Positions 25,419 through 33,862 of a stretch of 39,935 nucleotides of DNA are shown here, one piece after another (the stretch's first letter is position 1; each line of letters starts with the position of its first letter). This DNA comes from Rhodothermaceae bacterium (GTDB taxonomy: Bacteria; Bacteroidota; Rhodothermia; Rhodothermales; Bin80). Both the position numbers and the translations under genes were made by a program. The stretch lies in NCBI GenBank assembly GCA_009841335.1, contig VXLY01000095.1:1-39935 (forward strand), written 5' to 3'. The notes under the pieces were generated by a model. The model saw only the letters and a program-made list of their open reading frames with translations. It searched no databases and had not been told where the DNA came from.

Positions 25419-25982
25419 TTATTGGTTTCTTCGTTTTTTAGCTCGTTCCTTCATATGTCTAATGAAGTCACCCTGCTGATTCAAAGGTACTTCAGGTCGG
25501 TGAAAGACCTGATTGACTGGATCGGACGGCGATATCTTGACTGTGGTAAGTTCTACCAAGCCGTCATAAACATGCACCTGAAAATGATTAGGTGCCTGTT
25601 CGTCCCACTCCGACGAAGAAAGTGTCAAATCCCCGTAGAAAGTTATATCGTCTTCGCCCAGTACGCCACCCACGGAAGGCGAATTCATGTCATCTATCTG
25701 AAATGCTTCACCTGGCAAGGAATGAACTGATACGAATGGTCCTGCCAGACGAACCTTGCGGAGCTGCCCGTCATCGGACACAAACTCATATACGACCGCT
25801 TTCTCCCCGAACGTTGTGATTGTAGCTTTCTGCCGTATAAGAGAAAAGTCCTCTTCAGAAAGCTCGTCTGATGGAACTTGAGCAGAAGCCGCAGCGCACA
25901 CGAATGCAAGCGCAAGTAGCGTAATTAATGAGCGTTTCGCAAAACCATTTTCAGTGGTTGAAGTCAGGTGGGATGCTTGCAT
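25419..25982 (-). CDS. Exported protein of unknown function
   Basis: 187 residues. A signal peptide is evident (KRSLITLLALAFVCAAASA, cleavage after ASA), preceded by about 16 polar residues, so the true start might be internal, though no nearer ATG is in frame. The mature ~150 residues look all-beta: VVYEFVSDDGQLRKVRLAGP, DDITFYGDLTLSSSEWDE, FQVHVYDGLVELTTVKI. It ends with a strongly basic tail RHMKERAKKRRNQ. It has no cysteine in the mature part and no recognised domain. It lies 179 bp upstream of a propeller lipoprotein on the same strand and could be its partner. Confidence 0.65.
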   Translation of the reverse strand: MQASHLTSTTENGFAKRSLITLLALAFVCAAASAQVPSDELSEEDFSLIRQKATITTFGEKAVVYEFVSDDGQLRKVRLAGPFVSVHSLPGEAFQIDDMNSPSVGGVLGEDDITFYGDLTLSSSEWDEQAPNHFQVHVYDGLVELTTVKISPSDPVNQVFHRPEVPLNQQGDFIRHMKERAKKRRNQ

Positions 25983-26096
25983 GAGCCTGGTGAAATTATT
26001 TTGGATGTCGTGGAACGAACGACACTAGACACTAGAGGTTCGATGATAGGCGGGCAACCGGTACGCCAGCCCGCAGTATCTGGATTACGCTGCGGG

Positions 26097-26136
26097 AGAT
26101 AAACAAAAGGGCCAGATCGCATGATGCTGGCCCTTG
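26097..26136 (-). terminator. Rho-independent terminator on the minus strand
   Basis: AAGGGCCAG (26106-26114) and CTGGCCCTT (26126-26134) form a perfect 9-bp stem with an 11-nt loop. On the minus strand the stem is followed by TTTTGTTTA, the classical T-run. It lies about 70 bp downstream of the small gene 26205-26441 and would end leftward transcription there, separating it from the exported-protein/propeller unit. Confidence 0.75.
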
Positions 26137-26204
26137 GAATCAAGCAGCTTGGCTTATACATACAGACGTGTACCGGCCCGCTATTAAAAGACGCAGTTTC
26201 CTGG

Positions 26205-26441
26205 TCAGGCCGTTACCGTTTCTACAAGAAGACGGTTGAGGCGAGGCGCCGAGCGGTCGTTTGTGCCCGCAAGAGAATCTTCAAAGAATACAATGAAAGC
26301 AGAGCGTTCCAGCGGATTCGACTCAAAAGATTCCAAGGCGGAAATGAATTTTTTCCAGAGTGGCTCCTCAATCTGGCCAGCCAGGTATTGTGCAAAAAGA
26401 TGCACCATCGGATTCGTGTTTTTGACTTTCTTGTTTGACAT
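26205..26441 (-). CDS. Small hypothetical protein
   Basis: 78 residues from ATG 26441. Basic start MSNKKVKNTNPMVHLFAQYL, then amphipathic helices (EEPLWKKFISALESFESNPL, ERSAFIVFFEDSL) and no membrane segment or signal. A well-formed terminator follows it, which supports the reading as a real transcribed gene. No family is recognised. It sits between a radical-SAM gene (131 bp upstream, same strand) and the exported-protein gene. Confidence 0.5.
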   Translation of the reverse strand: MSNKKVKNTNPMVHLFAQYLAGQIEEPLWKKFISALESFESNPLERSAFIVFFEDSLAGTNDRSAPRLNRLLVETVTA

Positions 26442-26572
26442 GGTATCGGTCAGGCTCAGTGTCTGCAGTCTCTACAGCAAAAATCGGGCCAAAGTTGCGT
26501 TTTATGTCCAAGAGGTTGACATACTTACACAAAACAGGCCGGATATACGCAATTAGTGAGATGATAGTATTT

Positions 26573-27502
26573 TCAGAAGGGAGGTTCAAAACCAGGTTTG
26601 CCCTCTTCAAGGGTCAGTCCGTAGTCACCTAAACAGAGGGCGAGGGTGTGTCGCCAAGCATTGTATCGTCCCAGGTATTCGCGTGGCAGCGATGCCAGGT
26701 CACAGCCGAGTTTTTGTGCCATGATGTTGAGGGCGTCATCTCGTGTCATGGCTACAAACCGACCTCTTTTGAAATGAAAGGCCTGCGATACAATACGCTT
26801 CGCCCCGGTAGAGACAAGTTGCTCAGCAAATCTTGTCGGGTTATGCAACCAAAGTAGTGGGGTCATAGTGATGCAGGTCGAGATTCCAGACGAGGCCACT
26901 TCGGTAATTGCTTCTAACCGTCGGCGATTACCGGGGCACTTTGGTTCGAACGTGTGCCGCACAGATTCATCATCCGTCGTAACCGTCATGTTGATCTGTA
27001 CATTGCCCCCATTTTCAACGATGGTCTGGTAGAGATCCAAATCACGGACTACATCCGGGCCGCGTGTTTGAACCACCAGTTTAGGACGCGGCTTGTGGTC
27101 GGGGTTCGTTTCTGCGGTTGCAGCCTTGCCCGCCAGTACCTCCAAGACTGCACGGGTGAGCCCCAGCTTTCGCTCAAGAGGTTGATAGGGATCCGTGACA
27201 CTGCTCATGTATATCCGCTTTCCGTCCAGGCAGCGACTATTGCGGCGAAGTTTTCGGCTGAGGTTTTCCGCTGCATTCTCCTTTACGCGGACCCAGTAAC
27301 CCCAGTTGTCCCGGTGGTACGGGCTTCTGGAGAAGAATGCTGCGTAGCAGTATGTGCAGCCAAATGCACACCCGGAGTATGGGTTAAGGGAATAGTCATA
27401 GGCTTCTATGAAGCCAGTGGCCCGTGTCAAAATGTTTGAAGTTTTGCCATAGGTGATGTCATCCAGCTGTCCTAGGCTATGAGGTTTGAGGTGGGTGTCC
27501 AT
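26573..27502 (-). CDS. Radical-SAM protein of the spore-photoproduct-lyase-like (PA0069) group
   Basis: 309 residues. The radical-SAM cluster motif is C-x3-C-x2-C in NPYSGCAFGCTYCYA. Downstream are the group's marks: KRIYMSSVTDPYQPLERKLG, KLVVQTRGPDVVRDLDLY, the VQINMTVTTDDE strand and EPKCPGNRRRLEAI. These proteins are annotated as SPL-like or Rv2578c/PA0069 family radical-SAM proteins; the reaction is not established. At 309 residues it is somewhat short compared with the ~350 typical of the group, mostly at the N-terminus, but the catalytic part is complete. It looks like an independent gene rather than part of the propeller modules. Confidence 0.87.
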   Translation of the reverse strand: MDTHLKPHSLGQLDDITYGKTSNILTRATGFIEAYDYSLNPYSGCAFGCTYCYAAFFSRSPYHRDNWGYWVRVKENAAENLSRKLRRNSRCLDGKRIYMSSVTDPYQPLERKLGLTRAVLEVLAGKAATAETNPDHKPRPKLVVQTRGPDVVRDLDLYQTIVENGGNVQINMTVTTDDESVRHTFEPKCPGNRRRLEAITEVASSGISTCITMTPLLWLHNPTRFAEQLVSTGAKRIVSQAFHFKRGRFVAMTRDDALNIMAQKLGCDLASLPREYLGRYNAWRHTLALCLGDYGLTLEEGKPGFEPPF

Positions 27503-27624
27503 CAGAGTGGTTCGTGCCTAGGTGAGCAGGTAGGCGGGGGCAGCCAAGGAATCTACGTGCCTCCCACTCCGGTAAAGATAAATACACAGCTTACAGCATG
27601 TATGAGGAGGGGTGGCAGAGCGAC

Positions 27625-28577
27625 CTAAATTGAATAAGACAGTGTCAAGTAGAAATTACGGCCAGGATTGGGCAGATTACCGAAACTCAGATGCTCGTGA
27701 TAGTGAACATCGAACAGGTTGTCTATGCCGACACTCAGATCTATCCCGGGGCCGAGTGTTGTTCCTTCGCGAACGTTGACGACGAAATAACCATCTGTTC
27801 CATCCTCATCGGCAAAAATTCGGGCGACCCGGTTTTGAGGCATGGCCATCCGAGCTTCCAAGTCGCCCCACCATTTGTTGCGCATGGCACGAAGACTGGT
27901 CCAGCCGGTGAGGGGCGGGATCAGACACATCGGTTCATCAAGTTCAAGGTTCTGTCCGCGTGTATACGAAGCGGTTCCGGTCAACTCAAGCCATTCCCGG
28001 AGAACCACTACAATACTCGCCTCACCACCGGTGAGGAATGCAGCAGATGAGTTGTAATAGGTTCTGAATCTTAGCGCTGAGGTGTTTCCGAGCAGATCTG
28101 CATCGTTTCGGCCGCCAATGTAGTGGAGCACATGATTGGCAAGAATGCTGGCACGCACTCCTACCTTTGAGATCCATTTCTCAAACCCAAATTCGGCGTG
28201 AGTGCTTCTTTCAGGCTTTAGGTCAGGGTTGCCGGTATAGAAATAGCCACTAACGTAGTTGTACACATGGTGGCCATAATTTTCAACATGTGTGGGGAAT
28301 CGCCCAACATTTGCCAGGGATAGACACAATCGTCCCCCGGAACCCGACTCTTGTGTCAGGCTGAGGCTCACATTTCCAAGAGCATAGGATTGGGTCAAGT
28401 CGCTGAGGTCCCAACGCCCTGGCAACACAGCGATGGCTTCTTCGCGCTGCACCTCACAGGGCGACGGATCCAGATGTTTCCAAACCGAAATTGCTCCAGA
28501 ATGAGGGATGAATTCCGATCTACAGTAAATTGAGGCCAGGCAGAGACGTGTCGCGTGGGCAGGTTCGAGCCCGAAAA
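27625..28577 (-). pseudogene. TonB-dependent receptor, C-terminal barrel remnant
   Basis: The intact part (28452 to stop 27625, about 275 codons) has VENYGHHVYNYVSGYFYTGN, the diagnostic NPDLKPERSTHAEFGFEKW, DLSVGIDNLFDVHYHEH and a final FYLTLSYSI. These are typical of the last half of TonB-dependent receptor barrels. Upstream the similarity goes on in another frame (SAWPQFTVDRNSSLILEQF, then RFGNIWI), so a frameshift lies near 28470. Before about 28577 there are stops, and neither plug domain nor TonB box is found. The receptor cannot work. Before decay it would have imported a metal complex or vitamin; substrate unknown. Confidence 0.72.
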
Positions 28578-28777
28578 TTAGCAGGACAATCGACTTAACG
28601 TCAACTTTTTGGCAAACGCTCTATCCAAATACGTCGCGGCCAAGTAATGGTCCTTCAAATTGGCTCCTTAGATGTACGGCACCGTGGCCATGATGCCTTC
28701 AATTCGACGAGAGAAGGTGTTCTCGGGCAGACATGATACATAGTGTTGTGTAAGAGGTAGAGATAGGACTGCCCCTT

Positions 28778-29311
28778 TCAGAAGTATGTTGGATTGCAGG
28801 GCACCGCCGTAGCAGTGTTGTCGTCGTTGTAGGTTACGTTCATACCGTGAGCCTCGAGCGATTTGCCGTCTCCGCTGGAAGCGTATACAACAGTGTCGCA
28901 ACTCTCGCTTACGAACTGTATGCAGTCTGCAAAGTCTTCAAGGCCGAGAGAACTAGCCATCTTTTTCATTGTGCATTCGGGAGTGGCAAGTGTGCGGTAG
29001 GAGTCCTGCCGGTCATGCTTATACGTGGTTTTGATCTGCATTATTGCGAAAGGTACTAGGAAGTCACCAGCGTGAGCGGCACCCCAATGTCGGCCATCTG
29101 AAAGTTGACCTGTATAGTCCCACTCGAACCGAGCGAGGTAGTCAGGAACCGAAGTTATGAGGACGAGGCTGTCTTCTTCTCCCCAATCGGCGCTTAAGAG
29201 TGCCTCTATTTCGGTGGAGGTATCTTGGGGCGCCTCCGTTACAGAGGATTCGCAGGAGGCGAATAGCACAAGAAAAATTGGGATTGCAAGTACGCGAAGT
29301 ACGTGTTTCAT
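28778..29311 (-). CDS. Four-cysteine lipoprotein, copy 2
   Basis: 177 residues from ATG 29311 (MKHVLRVLAIPIFLVLFASC, lipobox FASC); a longer frame to 29341 has no signal value. The C-terminal domain has cysteines at 113, 130, 138 and 172, with the same spacing as the gene at 23082-23639. It follows a propeller lipoprotein gene (29669-30688) on the same strand, as copy 1 does, although about 360 bp apart. The middle contains LARFEWDYTGQLSDGRHWG, probably a beta domain. Family unknown. Confidence 0.7.
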   Translation of the reverse strand: MKHVLRVLAIPIFLVLFASCESSVTEAPQDTSTEIEALLSADWGEEDSLVLITSVPDYLARFEWDYTGQLSDGRHWGAAHAGDFLVPFAIMQIKTTYKHDRQDSYRTLATPECTMKKMASSLGLEDFADCIQFVSESCDTVVYASSGDGKSLEAHGMNVTYNDDNTATAVPCNPTYF

Positions 29312-29341
29312 TGGGCTAATGGTCTCACACGGCGTAATCAT

Positions 29342-29668
29342 AGCTTTGGCAGCAAGCTTCTATACAGACACTCGTCAATGGTGTTTCCCCCAGTGCGTAG
29401 GTCATGTACCGATCACGATCCATCGTCATTCGCTGTCAACTAAGATTGGCACAATGCCCACAAGCACGTCGAACCGGCCCTGATAAAAGTATCGCTTAAG
29501 CCTTGAGTTCTGGCTTACCCCGCGGGACTATCGCCATTACCTGGATCGAAGGCGCCCGCTTCATGAATTTCTAGCGCTCCAGCACCTCAGAACATAAAAT
29601 CACGGTTTTTGCAATTGTTTGTTCACATTTGGAGCACACTAGACATTCCTTTTTCAACCCACCCACGC
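29342..29668. other. 327-bp gap without a recognisable gene
   Basis: It lies between a propeller gene and the four-cysteine lipoprotein copy 2, both on the minus strand. No frame is convincing on either strand, no palindrome stands out and no T-run terminator is obvious. The length is enough for a separate promoter for the lipoprotein. Confidence 0.4.
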
Positions 29669-30688
29669 TTACCGATGCAGCAACCTATGCACCACAACGA
29701 CCGTATCGCGAAATTCATATGCTCTCTCGTCAGTTAGTAGTAAAAATAAACCATCCGGCAACTTCACTGATTCATTGTAATTCCCACTCTCCGCATCATA
29801 ATAGTCAGCAATCATCTTCACGCGCGGATCCTTATTGTCCCTCACTAACACAACAACTTGATCTTCATTCACAAACATCGAATAATTCAGCGGAGGACCG
29901 GGCCACCTCATGCCATTCTGCTCGACCATCTCCTCAGGCGGCTCAAACCCAACCGCTCCAATAGTCCTACGAGCATACTTCACTTCTCCGTCACTGTTGT
30001 ACCTAATTAGCGCCGGATACAAATCTGGTACGAAAAGCACATCTTCACCGTAAGCCCTCAAATCTCCCGGTATTAGATACTTGTTGCGGACATGCAAGTT
30101 TTCGTCCAACAGTCTTCCAAACGTTAGTGTATCAGCCTTCGAAGATGTCACAAAGAATTCCCTATATCTGTAGTCCGAAGGTATCAACCAATATTTTCGT
30201 CCACTGTTTGTTACGACCATTCTTTTAAAACGATATTCGGGTTCGTCAATTGTCAACAAAGAGCCATCTGGCCGAAAATACGTCAGTCGCCTGTTCATGC
30301 TGTCGTATACAAAAACTACCGAATCTCCGATCGTTCCTAAATTTCCCATTTGCTGCACTTCTCCAGGCGCCGACCCCATGCCCTGACCGTACGTCGTTAT
30401 GTGCCGCCCCAAACTATCGAATGCTTTTACACTCATGTCTCCGTAATCTCCAACGTACACGTTCTTTCCCGGACCCTTCAAAACACTGCCTGGGAGATAA
30501 AGCATCATGCTGTCATCACCTGGCAAATAGTGCAATGAATCCAGCGTCACACTACGCCACGCACGCCCCGTTGCATCTTGTTCGATCAACGGAATTTGAA
30601 TTTCGACTTGTAGCCGACCAGGCTCCCCACATCCCAAAGAACTAATCAACAAAACGCCAGCCCCGGCAAGCTTCAAGAATGCACTCAT
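29669..30688 (-). CDS. Six-bladed beta-propeller lipoprotein, copy 2
   Basis: 339 residues. Signal MSAFLKLAGAGVLLISSLGC with lipobox SLGC. The propeller pattern includes NVYVGDYGDMSVKAFDSLG, YGQGMGSAPGEVQQMGNLG, DSVVFVYDSMNRRLTYFRP and a late NYSMFVNEDQVVVLVRDN. It is closest to copies 3 and 5: all three share a Y-G/H-x-G-x-GSAPGE turn and the Y-x-x-D-x-x-G strand. It begins 11 bp after the end of the broken thioredoxin-like gene, so both belong to one transcript. Confidence 0.82.
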   Translation of the reverse strand: MSAFLKLAGAGVLLISSLGCGEPGRLQVEIQIPLIEQDATGRAWRSVTLDSLHYLPGDDSMMLYLPGSVLKGPGKNVYVGDYGDMSVKAFDSLGRHITTYGQGMGSAPGEVQQMGNLGTIGDSVVFVYDSMNRRLTYFRPDGSLLTIDEPEYRFKRMVVTNSGRKYWLIPSDYRYREFFVTSSKADTLTFGRLLDENLHVRNKYLIPGDLRAYGEDVLFVPDLYPALIRYNSDGEVKYARRTIGAVGFEPPEEMVEQNGMRWPGPPLNYSMFVNEDQVVVLVRDNKDPRVKMIADYYDAESGNYNESVKLPDGLFLLLTDERAYEFRDTVVVVHRLLHR

Positions 30689-30699
30689 ATCGCCACCTT

Positions 30700-31251
30700 T
30701 TATTTAAACAGTGTGTTATCAATAAGTAATTGCTCGATTTGGCTGTCCTGTTTTGCATCCAGCATGCCAATCCAATTGTGCAGTGCTCTACCCTCACCAT
30801 CGACAATCAAAATGGTTGGTACATACTCAACATTATAATCAGACACCGGAATGACCATTAACGTATCTACCCGTACTTGATACTTGGCTAGCACGCGCTC
30901 TTGAAGTCGGCGGGATTGACTAGTATCAATAACTGCCATAAAAGCGAACCGCCCATTCACTTGGCTGCCTTTCAATGTTTTCTGAAGTGTTTATTAGAAT
31001 GGCATAGACTGAACGCGGTATGGGCAACTTGGCGTAAGGGCCAGCACCACTGCACCATCAAACTTATCCCAGTCTTCAAATGATTTGACTTCTCCTACTT
31101 TCTGCGTGCCAGCTGTAGTATCGAGATCACTATCCCCCCAGTCGGCAAAAACCGTGAATACAACAAACACAATAATGGCTAGACAAAATTGTGCTGTGGG
31201 CAATGATTTCCAATTTACCCATAGATTTAAGCGTGCGTCTGCAATTCGCAA
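30700..31251 (-). pseudogene. Membrane-anchored thioredoxin-like protein broken by TAATAA
   Basis: One reading frame from ATG 31251 to 30700 is interrupted only by two adjacent in-frame stops, TAATAA (30996-30991). The first part has a membrane helix (FCLAIIVFVVFTVFADWG) and ends ALTPSCPYRVQSMPF. After the stops it continues TLQKTLKGSQVNGRFAFMAV through YVPTILIVDGEGRALHNWIG. The intact paralogue at 34209-34691 matches on both sides (LTPTCPYCLQSYPFYRTLI, SVPTIIILN, VEHVWIGLLD). The stops fall where the paralogue has YR. The active-site CPYC is also changed to CPYR by one base (TGC to CGC). Two independent disabling changes argue for a pseudogene rather than readthrough. Confidence 0.75.
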
Positions 31252-31275
31252 ATAATGATTTGGTTTTATAATCCA

Positions 31276-32355
31276 TCAGAAACATTGTGGGTGTTGGATA
31301 GGCGGCATTTCTATGCGGCTAGACAAATCGTGCCTGTAAACTGTCACTGTAGTGTCTCTATCGGCGGCAATTCGTTTTGCAGATAAAGTGATATGTCCAA
31401 TGAACGGTATCTTCACTGATCCGATATAGTGTCCGGTCGCAATACTATAAGCATCAATGGCACGCTCACCATTTGGACGTACATTTATTAACAGCCAACC
31501 ATTGACCACAGTTGTTCCGTAATGTATTATGCTGGAGAGCGGAGCAAAATATACCGGTGCATCTTTGCCCAACATTCGAGTCTCTATTTGTGCTTTTCCA
31601 GTTTTATAGGCTGTTACGGTACGTTGTGCATACAGTAAACTGCCGGTTGAATCATACACTGCAAACATTGGATAATATGCGGACGCAAATATCATGCAGT
31701 TCCCGTATGTGTGAATCCATCCCTCATTACGTAGGGCTGTTGCAATGTCGCCTTGATTTTCGAAGACCTTGCCAAAGTGTCGCGTGCCGGTATCGGTTAC
31801 TACCGTAAATAGCGATTCTGACTCCAAATAGAAATAGTATGAAATACCGGACTCAGTGCGTGCTTGGCGAAGCGGGTTGTCGAGTTGTTGCTCTGCCCAA
31901 AAGCGATTGGTTTGGTTTTCAAAGGTATATTCAAAAAATTCGGCGGTTAGAACTATTAAGGAGTCACCAACAATGATCAAATCGGATACAGACGTACGTA
32001 TCTGTCCAGGTGCACTCCCAATCCCGTGGGTGTGTAATGCTGTGAACACCCCTGTTGTATCAAATTCCTTTACGTGTCTGTCTCCTACATCGTAAATGAA
32101 TAATTGATCTTTTGTGTCAAAACGTCTGAGAAAGGGACCGAATACCGGCACAGAGTCGGTGTATGAAATCTGAAACAGCGAATCCGTGGAAAAACTGATC
32201 CATGTTCGTTCCGCAGAGCGTCTGGGATTTAGTGTTAATGCTATGCCTTCAACCACTTCGGTGTCAGGTTTTTCCGTACACGAAGTGAGCGCGACAGCCA
32301 GCGTGATGGCTACGGCGCAAACTGCTCTAATTGGAATCTTCGATTCTGCAGTCAC
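31276..32355 (-). CDS. Six-bladed beta-propeller lipoprotein, copy 3
   Basis: From GTG 32355 the protein begins VTAESKIPIRAVCAVAITLAVALTSC, a good lipoprotein signal with lipobox LTSC. The frame extends to 32487, but its first codons lie inside a local duplication of the end of the upstream gene, so the far start is doubtful; an ATG at 32436 is also possible. Propeller features are DQLFIYDVGDRHVKEFDTTG, THGIGSAPGQIRTSVSDLI, DSLIVLTAEFFEY and VNGWLLINVRPNGERAIDAY. It is co-directional with the thioredoxin-like remnant, which starts 24 bp downstream. Weak ribosome site, so the start is the uncertain part. Confidence 0.75.
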   Translation of the reverse strand: MTAESKIPIRAVCAVAITLAVALTSCTEKPDTEVVEGIALTLNPRRSAERTWISFSTDSLFQISYTDSVPVFGPFLRRFDTKDQLFIYDVGDRHVKEFDTTGVFTALHTHGIGSAPGQIRTSVSDLIIVGDSLIVLTAEFFEYTFENQTNRFWAEQQLDNPLRQARTESGISYYFYLESESLFTVVTDTGTRHFGKVFENQGDIATALRNEGWIHTYGNCMIFASAYYPMFAVYDSTGSLLYAQRTVTAYKTGKAQIETRMLGKDAPVYFAPLSSIIHYGTTVVNGWLLINVRPNGERAIDAYSIATGHYIGSVKIPFIGHITLSAKRIAADRDTTVTVYRHDLSSRIEMPPIQHPQCF

Positions 32356-32450
32356 TGTTGCGCCGTGTTCAGGAACAGATCCGTGGGAGGTATATTCACT
32401 AACCAACGTGCTGCTTGTGAACCAGTAATCAGTCATTACTAGGCTCTTTT

Positions 32451-32597
32451 GGTACATTAGCAATGCACAACCGCGGGGTCGGGTCAATGGAAATGCGCGT
32501 ATAGATCTTGCCTATCGGCACTTAACGTTCTTGGTACTTTGTAATGCATGACCGAGGGGACGGGTCGATGATAAAGCGCATACAGATCTTGCCCATC
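32451..32597. repeat. Imperfect tandem duplication at the 3' end of propeller copy 4
   Basis: About 65 bp at 32451-32516 recur at 32533-32597, with a period near 81-82 bp and roughly four of five bases equal. In the protein of the 32484-33680 gene this shows as SADGQDLYALYHRPVPSVMH followed by SADRQDLYAHFH at the very end. The second copy spills past the stop and supplies the first codons (MTRPRGC) of the frame of propeller copy 3. Confidence 0.7.
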
Positions 32598-33680
32598 CGC
32601 CGATACGCTAATCTTTAACGCACCGTACTCTATTTCCAGAGCTGCCAGTGGAGTACCAGACCAAGAAAAAACGTAGACTGTTCGGGCTGGAGATGAAAAC
32701 CATGAAGATTTTTTTAAATCCTCAAAAGGTAGACCTGAGTATAGAGCAAAAATCAAGTCATCGGTGACAGAAACACTAACGTAGCTTTTAATCGTTTCGT
32801 CATCGAGACCAAGCCATTGATTACCCTCGTCATCACCGTATAGTGTGTATGCTGGCTCGTCAAATCCAGGACCACGTATAGAATGGAGAAGGCCTTCGGT
32901 ACTGAATATCTCAACCAAGTCTGTATTCTTTGATGCAATAGCAATTAGGCTTCCTGCGGAATTAGTCTGAACAATGGCCTCGTATGCATGCTGTCGCACA
33001 GGAACAGGAACTTCGGGATCACCTGGTGGGGATGATCCTATGAACCGGCGAAACAAACCATCTGAATCGTACACTGCCAGTCTTCCATCCTCAAACATGC
33101 CCACGGAGGCGATGCTATCGTCCTTGACCCAAACCGGGCTCATTGGAGCGCCCGTATCCTGGAGCGTGATGCTTCTATCGGTCAAAGAATCTCCATCAAA
33201 TTGATGGAAAATTCTGGTCGGAAAATCAAAAAGCCATCCAACATCTTCTCCAGGCTTAAAATCCATTGACCATAAATACTCAATCTCCCTGGGACCACGA
33301 CCTCGCCCTCCTGCATATTTCACAAGTTCTCCTGTAGTGCGGTCAAAGACCATTAAAGGCCTTGTCGCTTGAATATCTCCAACATAAAGGTGTTCTTCGC
33401 CAGTCGCAATCAACAGTGGCATTGCCAGAGAATCAGACTTCGTAAGTATCCAACCCTTCAATTCATAGGCGAACAACGTATCCGCACTGAAGCGGATCGT
33501 TGACTCGCCAAGCTCAAGTGTAGGATCGGTACTTCCGCTGCATCCTAAGACACAGACATATGCGAGTAGAAGCAATTTTCGAAAGGGAATTATATATATA
33601 ATTTCACTTGGAGCAAAGATAAGTCGCCCGTAAAAACCGCGACGGAACACAAACGACGAATCCTTGCCTAGCCTCGCCAT
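32484..33680 (-). CDS. Six-bladed beta-propeller lipoprotein, copy 4
   Basis: 398 codons from ATG 33680, but a normal signal (FRKLLLLAYVCVLGC, lipobox VLGC) begins only at about residue 33; a TTG at 33575 would give a compact 11-residue signal. The A/T palindrome between the two starts favours the later one. The mature propeller has ATGEEHLYVGDIQATRPLMV, YAGGRGRGPREIEYLWSMDF, a G-R-G-x-x-P-R-E turn in place of P-G-E, then GWLFDFPTRIFHQFDGDSL and FFSSPARTVYVFSWSG-like strands. It is closer to copy 1 than to copies 2, 3 and 5 in this turn. Its 3' end carries the local duplication. Confidence 0.78.
   Translation of the reverse strand: MARLGKDSSFVFRRGFYGRLIFAPSEIIYIIPFRKLLLLAYVCVLGCSGSTDPTLELGESTIRFSADTLFAYELKGWILTKSDSLAMPLLIATGEEHLYVGDIQATRPLMVFDRTTGELVKYAGGRGRGPREIEYLWSMDFKPGEDVGWLFDFPTRIFHQFDGDSLTDRSITLQDTGAPMSPVWVKDDSIASVGMFEDGRLAVYDSDGLFRRFIGSSPPGDPEVPVPVRQHAYEAIVQTNSAGSLIAIASKNTDLVEIFSTEGLLHSIRGPGFDEPAYTLYGDDEGNQWLGLDDETIKSYVSVSVTDDLIFALYSGLPFEDLKKSSWFSSPARTVYVFSWSGTPLAALEIEYGALKISVSADGQDLYALYHRPVPSVMHYKVPRTLSADRQDLYAHFH
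33588..33603. promoter_or_regulatory. 16-bp A/T palindrome in the leader of propeller copy 4
   Basis: AATTATATATATAATT is perfectly self-complementary. It lies within the longest possible frame of propeller copy 4 but just upstream of its signal peptide coding part. A -10-like element or operator there would imply that translation starts at TTG 33575 or another codon downstream. Evidence is positional only. Confidence 0.3.
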
Positions 33681-33689
33681 ACCATGATC

Positions 33690-33842
33690 TCATTTAAGCA
33701 CTAGTTTTCGTTTCGGCTTCTTCTCAAGTAGAGCCCACGAGACTGCCCGCGCAAGCCTCTGATACCGAATCTCTATCTCGTCTGGAGTAAACTCAGACTC
33801 TTTCGATGATTTACGACAATTCGATGATTTTTCTTCTTTTTC
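33690..33842 (-). pseudogene. Coding-like fragment with basic repeats, no start codon
   Basis: A 50-codon open stretch (stop TGA at 33692-33690, in-frame TAA upstream) reads KSSNCRKSSKESEFTPDEIE and then IRYQRLARAVSWALLEKKPK. The second part looks like a real amphipathic protein end, but no ATG, GTG or TTG in frame could start it. The KSS repeat comes from an 11-bp DNA repeat TTCGATGATTT (33802-33812 and 33820-33830). Likely the end of a lost gene; function unknown. Confidence 0.35.
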
Positions 33843-33862
33843 TTAGCCGTTTCCAGATCCAA

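Noticed and set aside
28555..28577. GGTTCGAGCCC on the plus strand, reminiscent of a tRNA T-arm
   Set aside because: No 5-bp T-stem, no acceptor, D or anticodon arm around it; the minus strand here reads as TonB-receptor coding sequence.
30991..30996. Programmed stop-codon readthrough at TAATAA in the thioredoxin-like gene
   Set aside because: Two consecutive strong stops and a lost catalytic cysteine make simple gene death far more likely.
32356..32487. N-terminal extension of propeller copy 3 to ATG 32487
   Set aside because: The first codons derive from a local duplication of the preceding gene's 3' end, and the lipoprotein signal starts only after codon 45.
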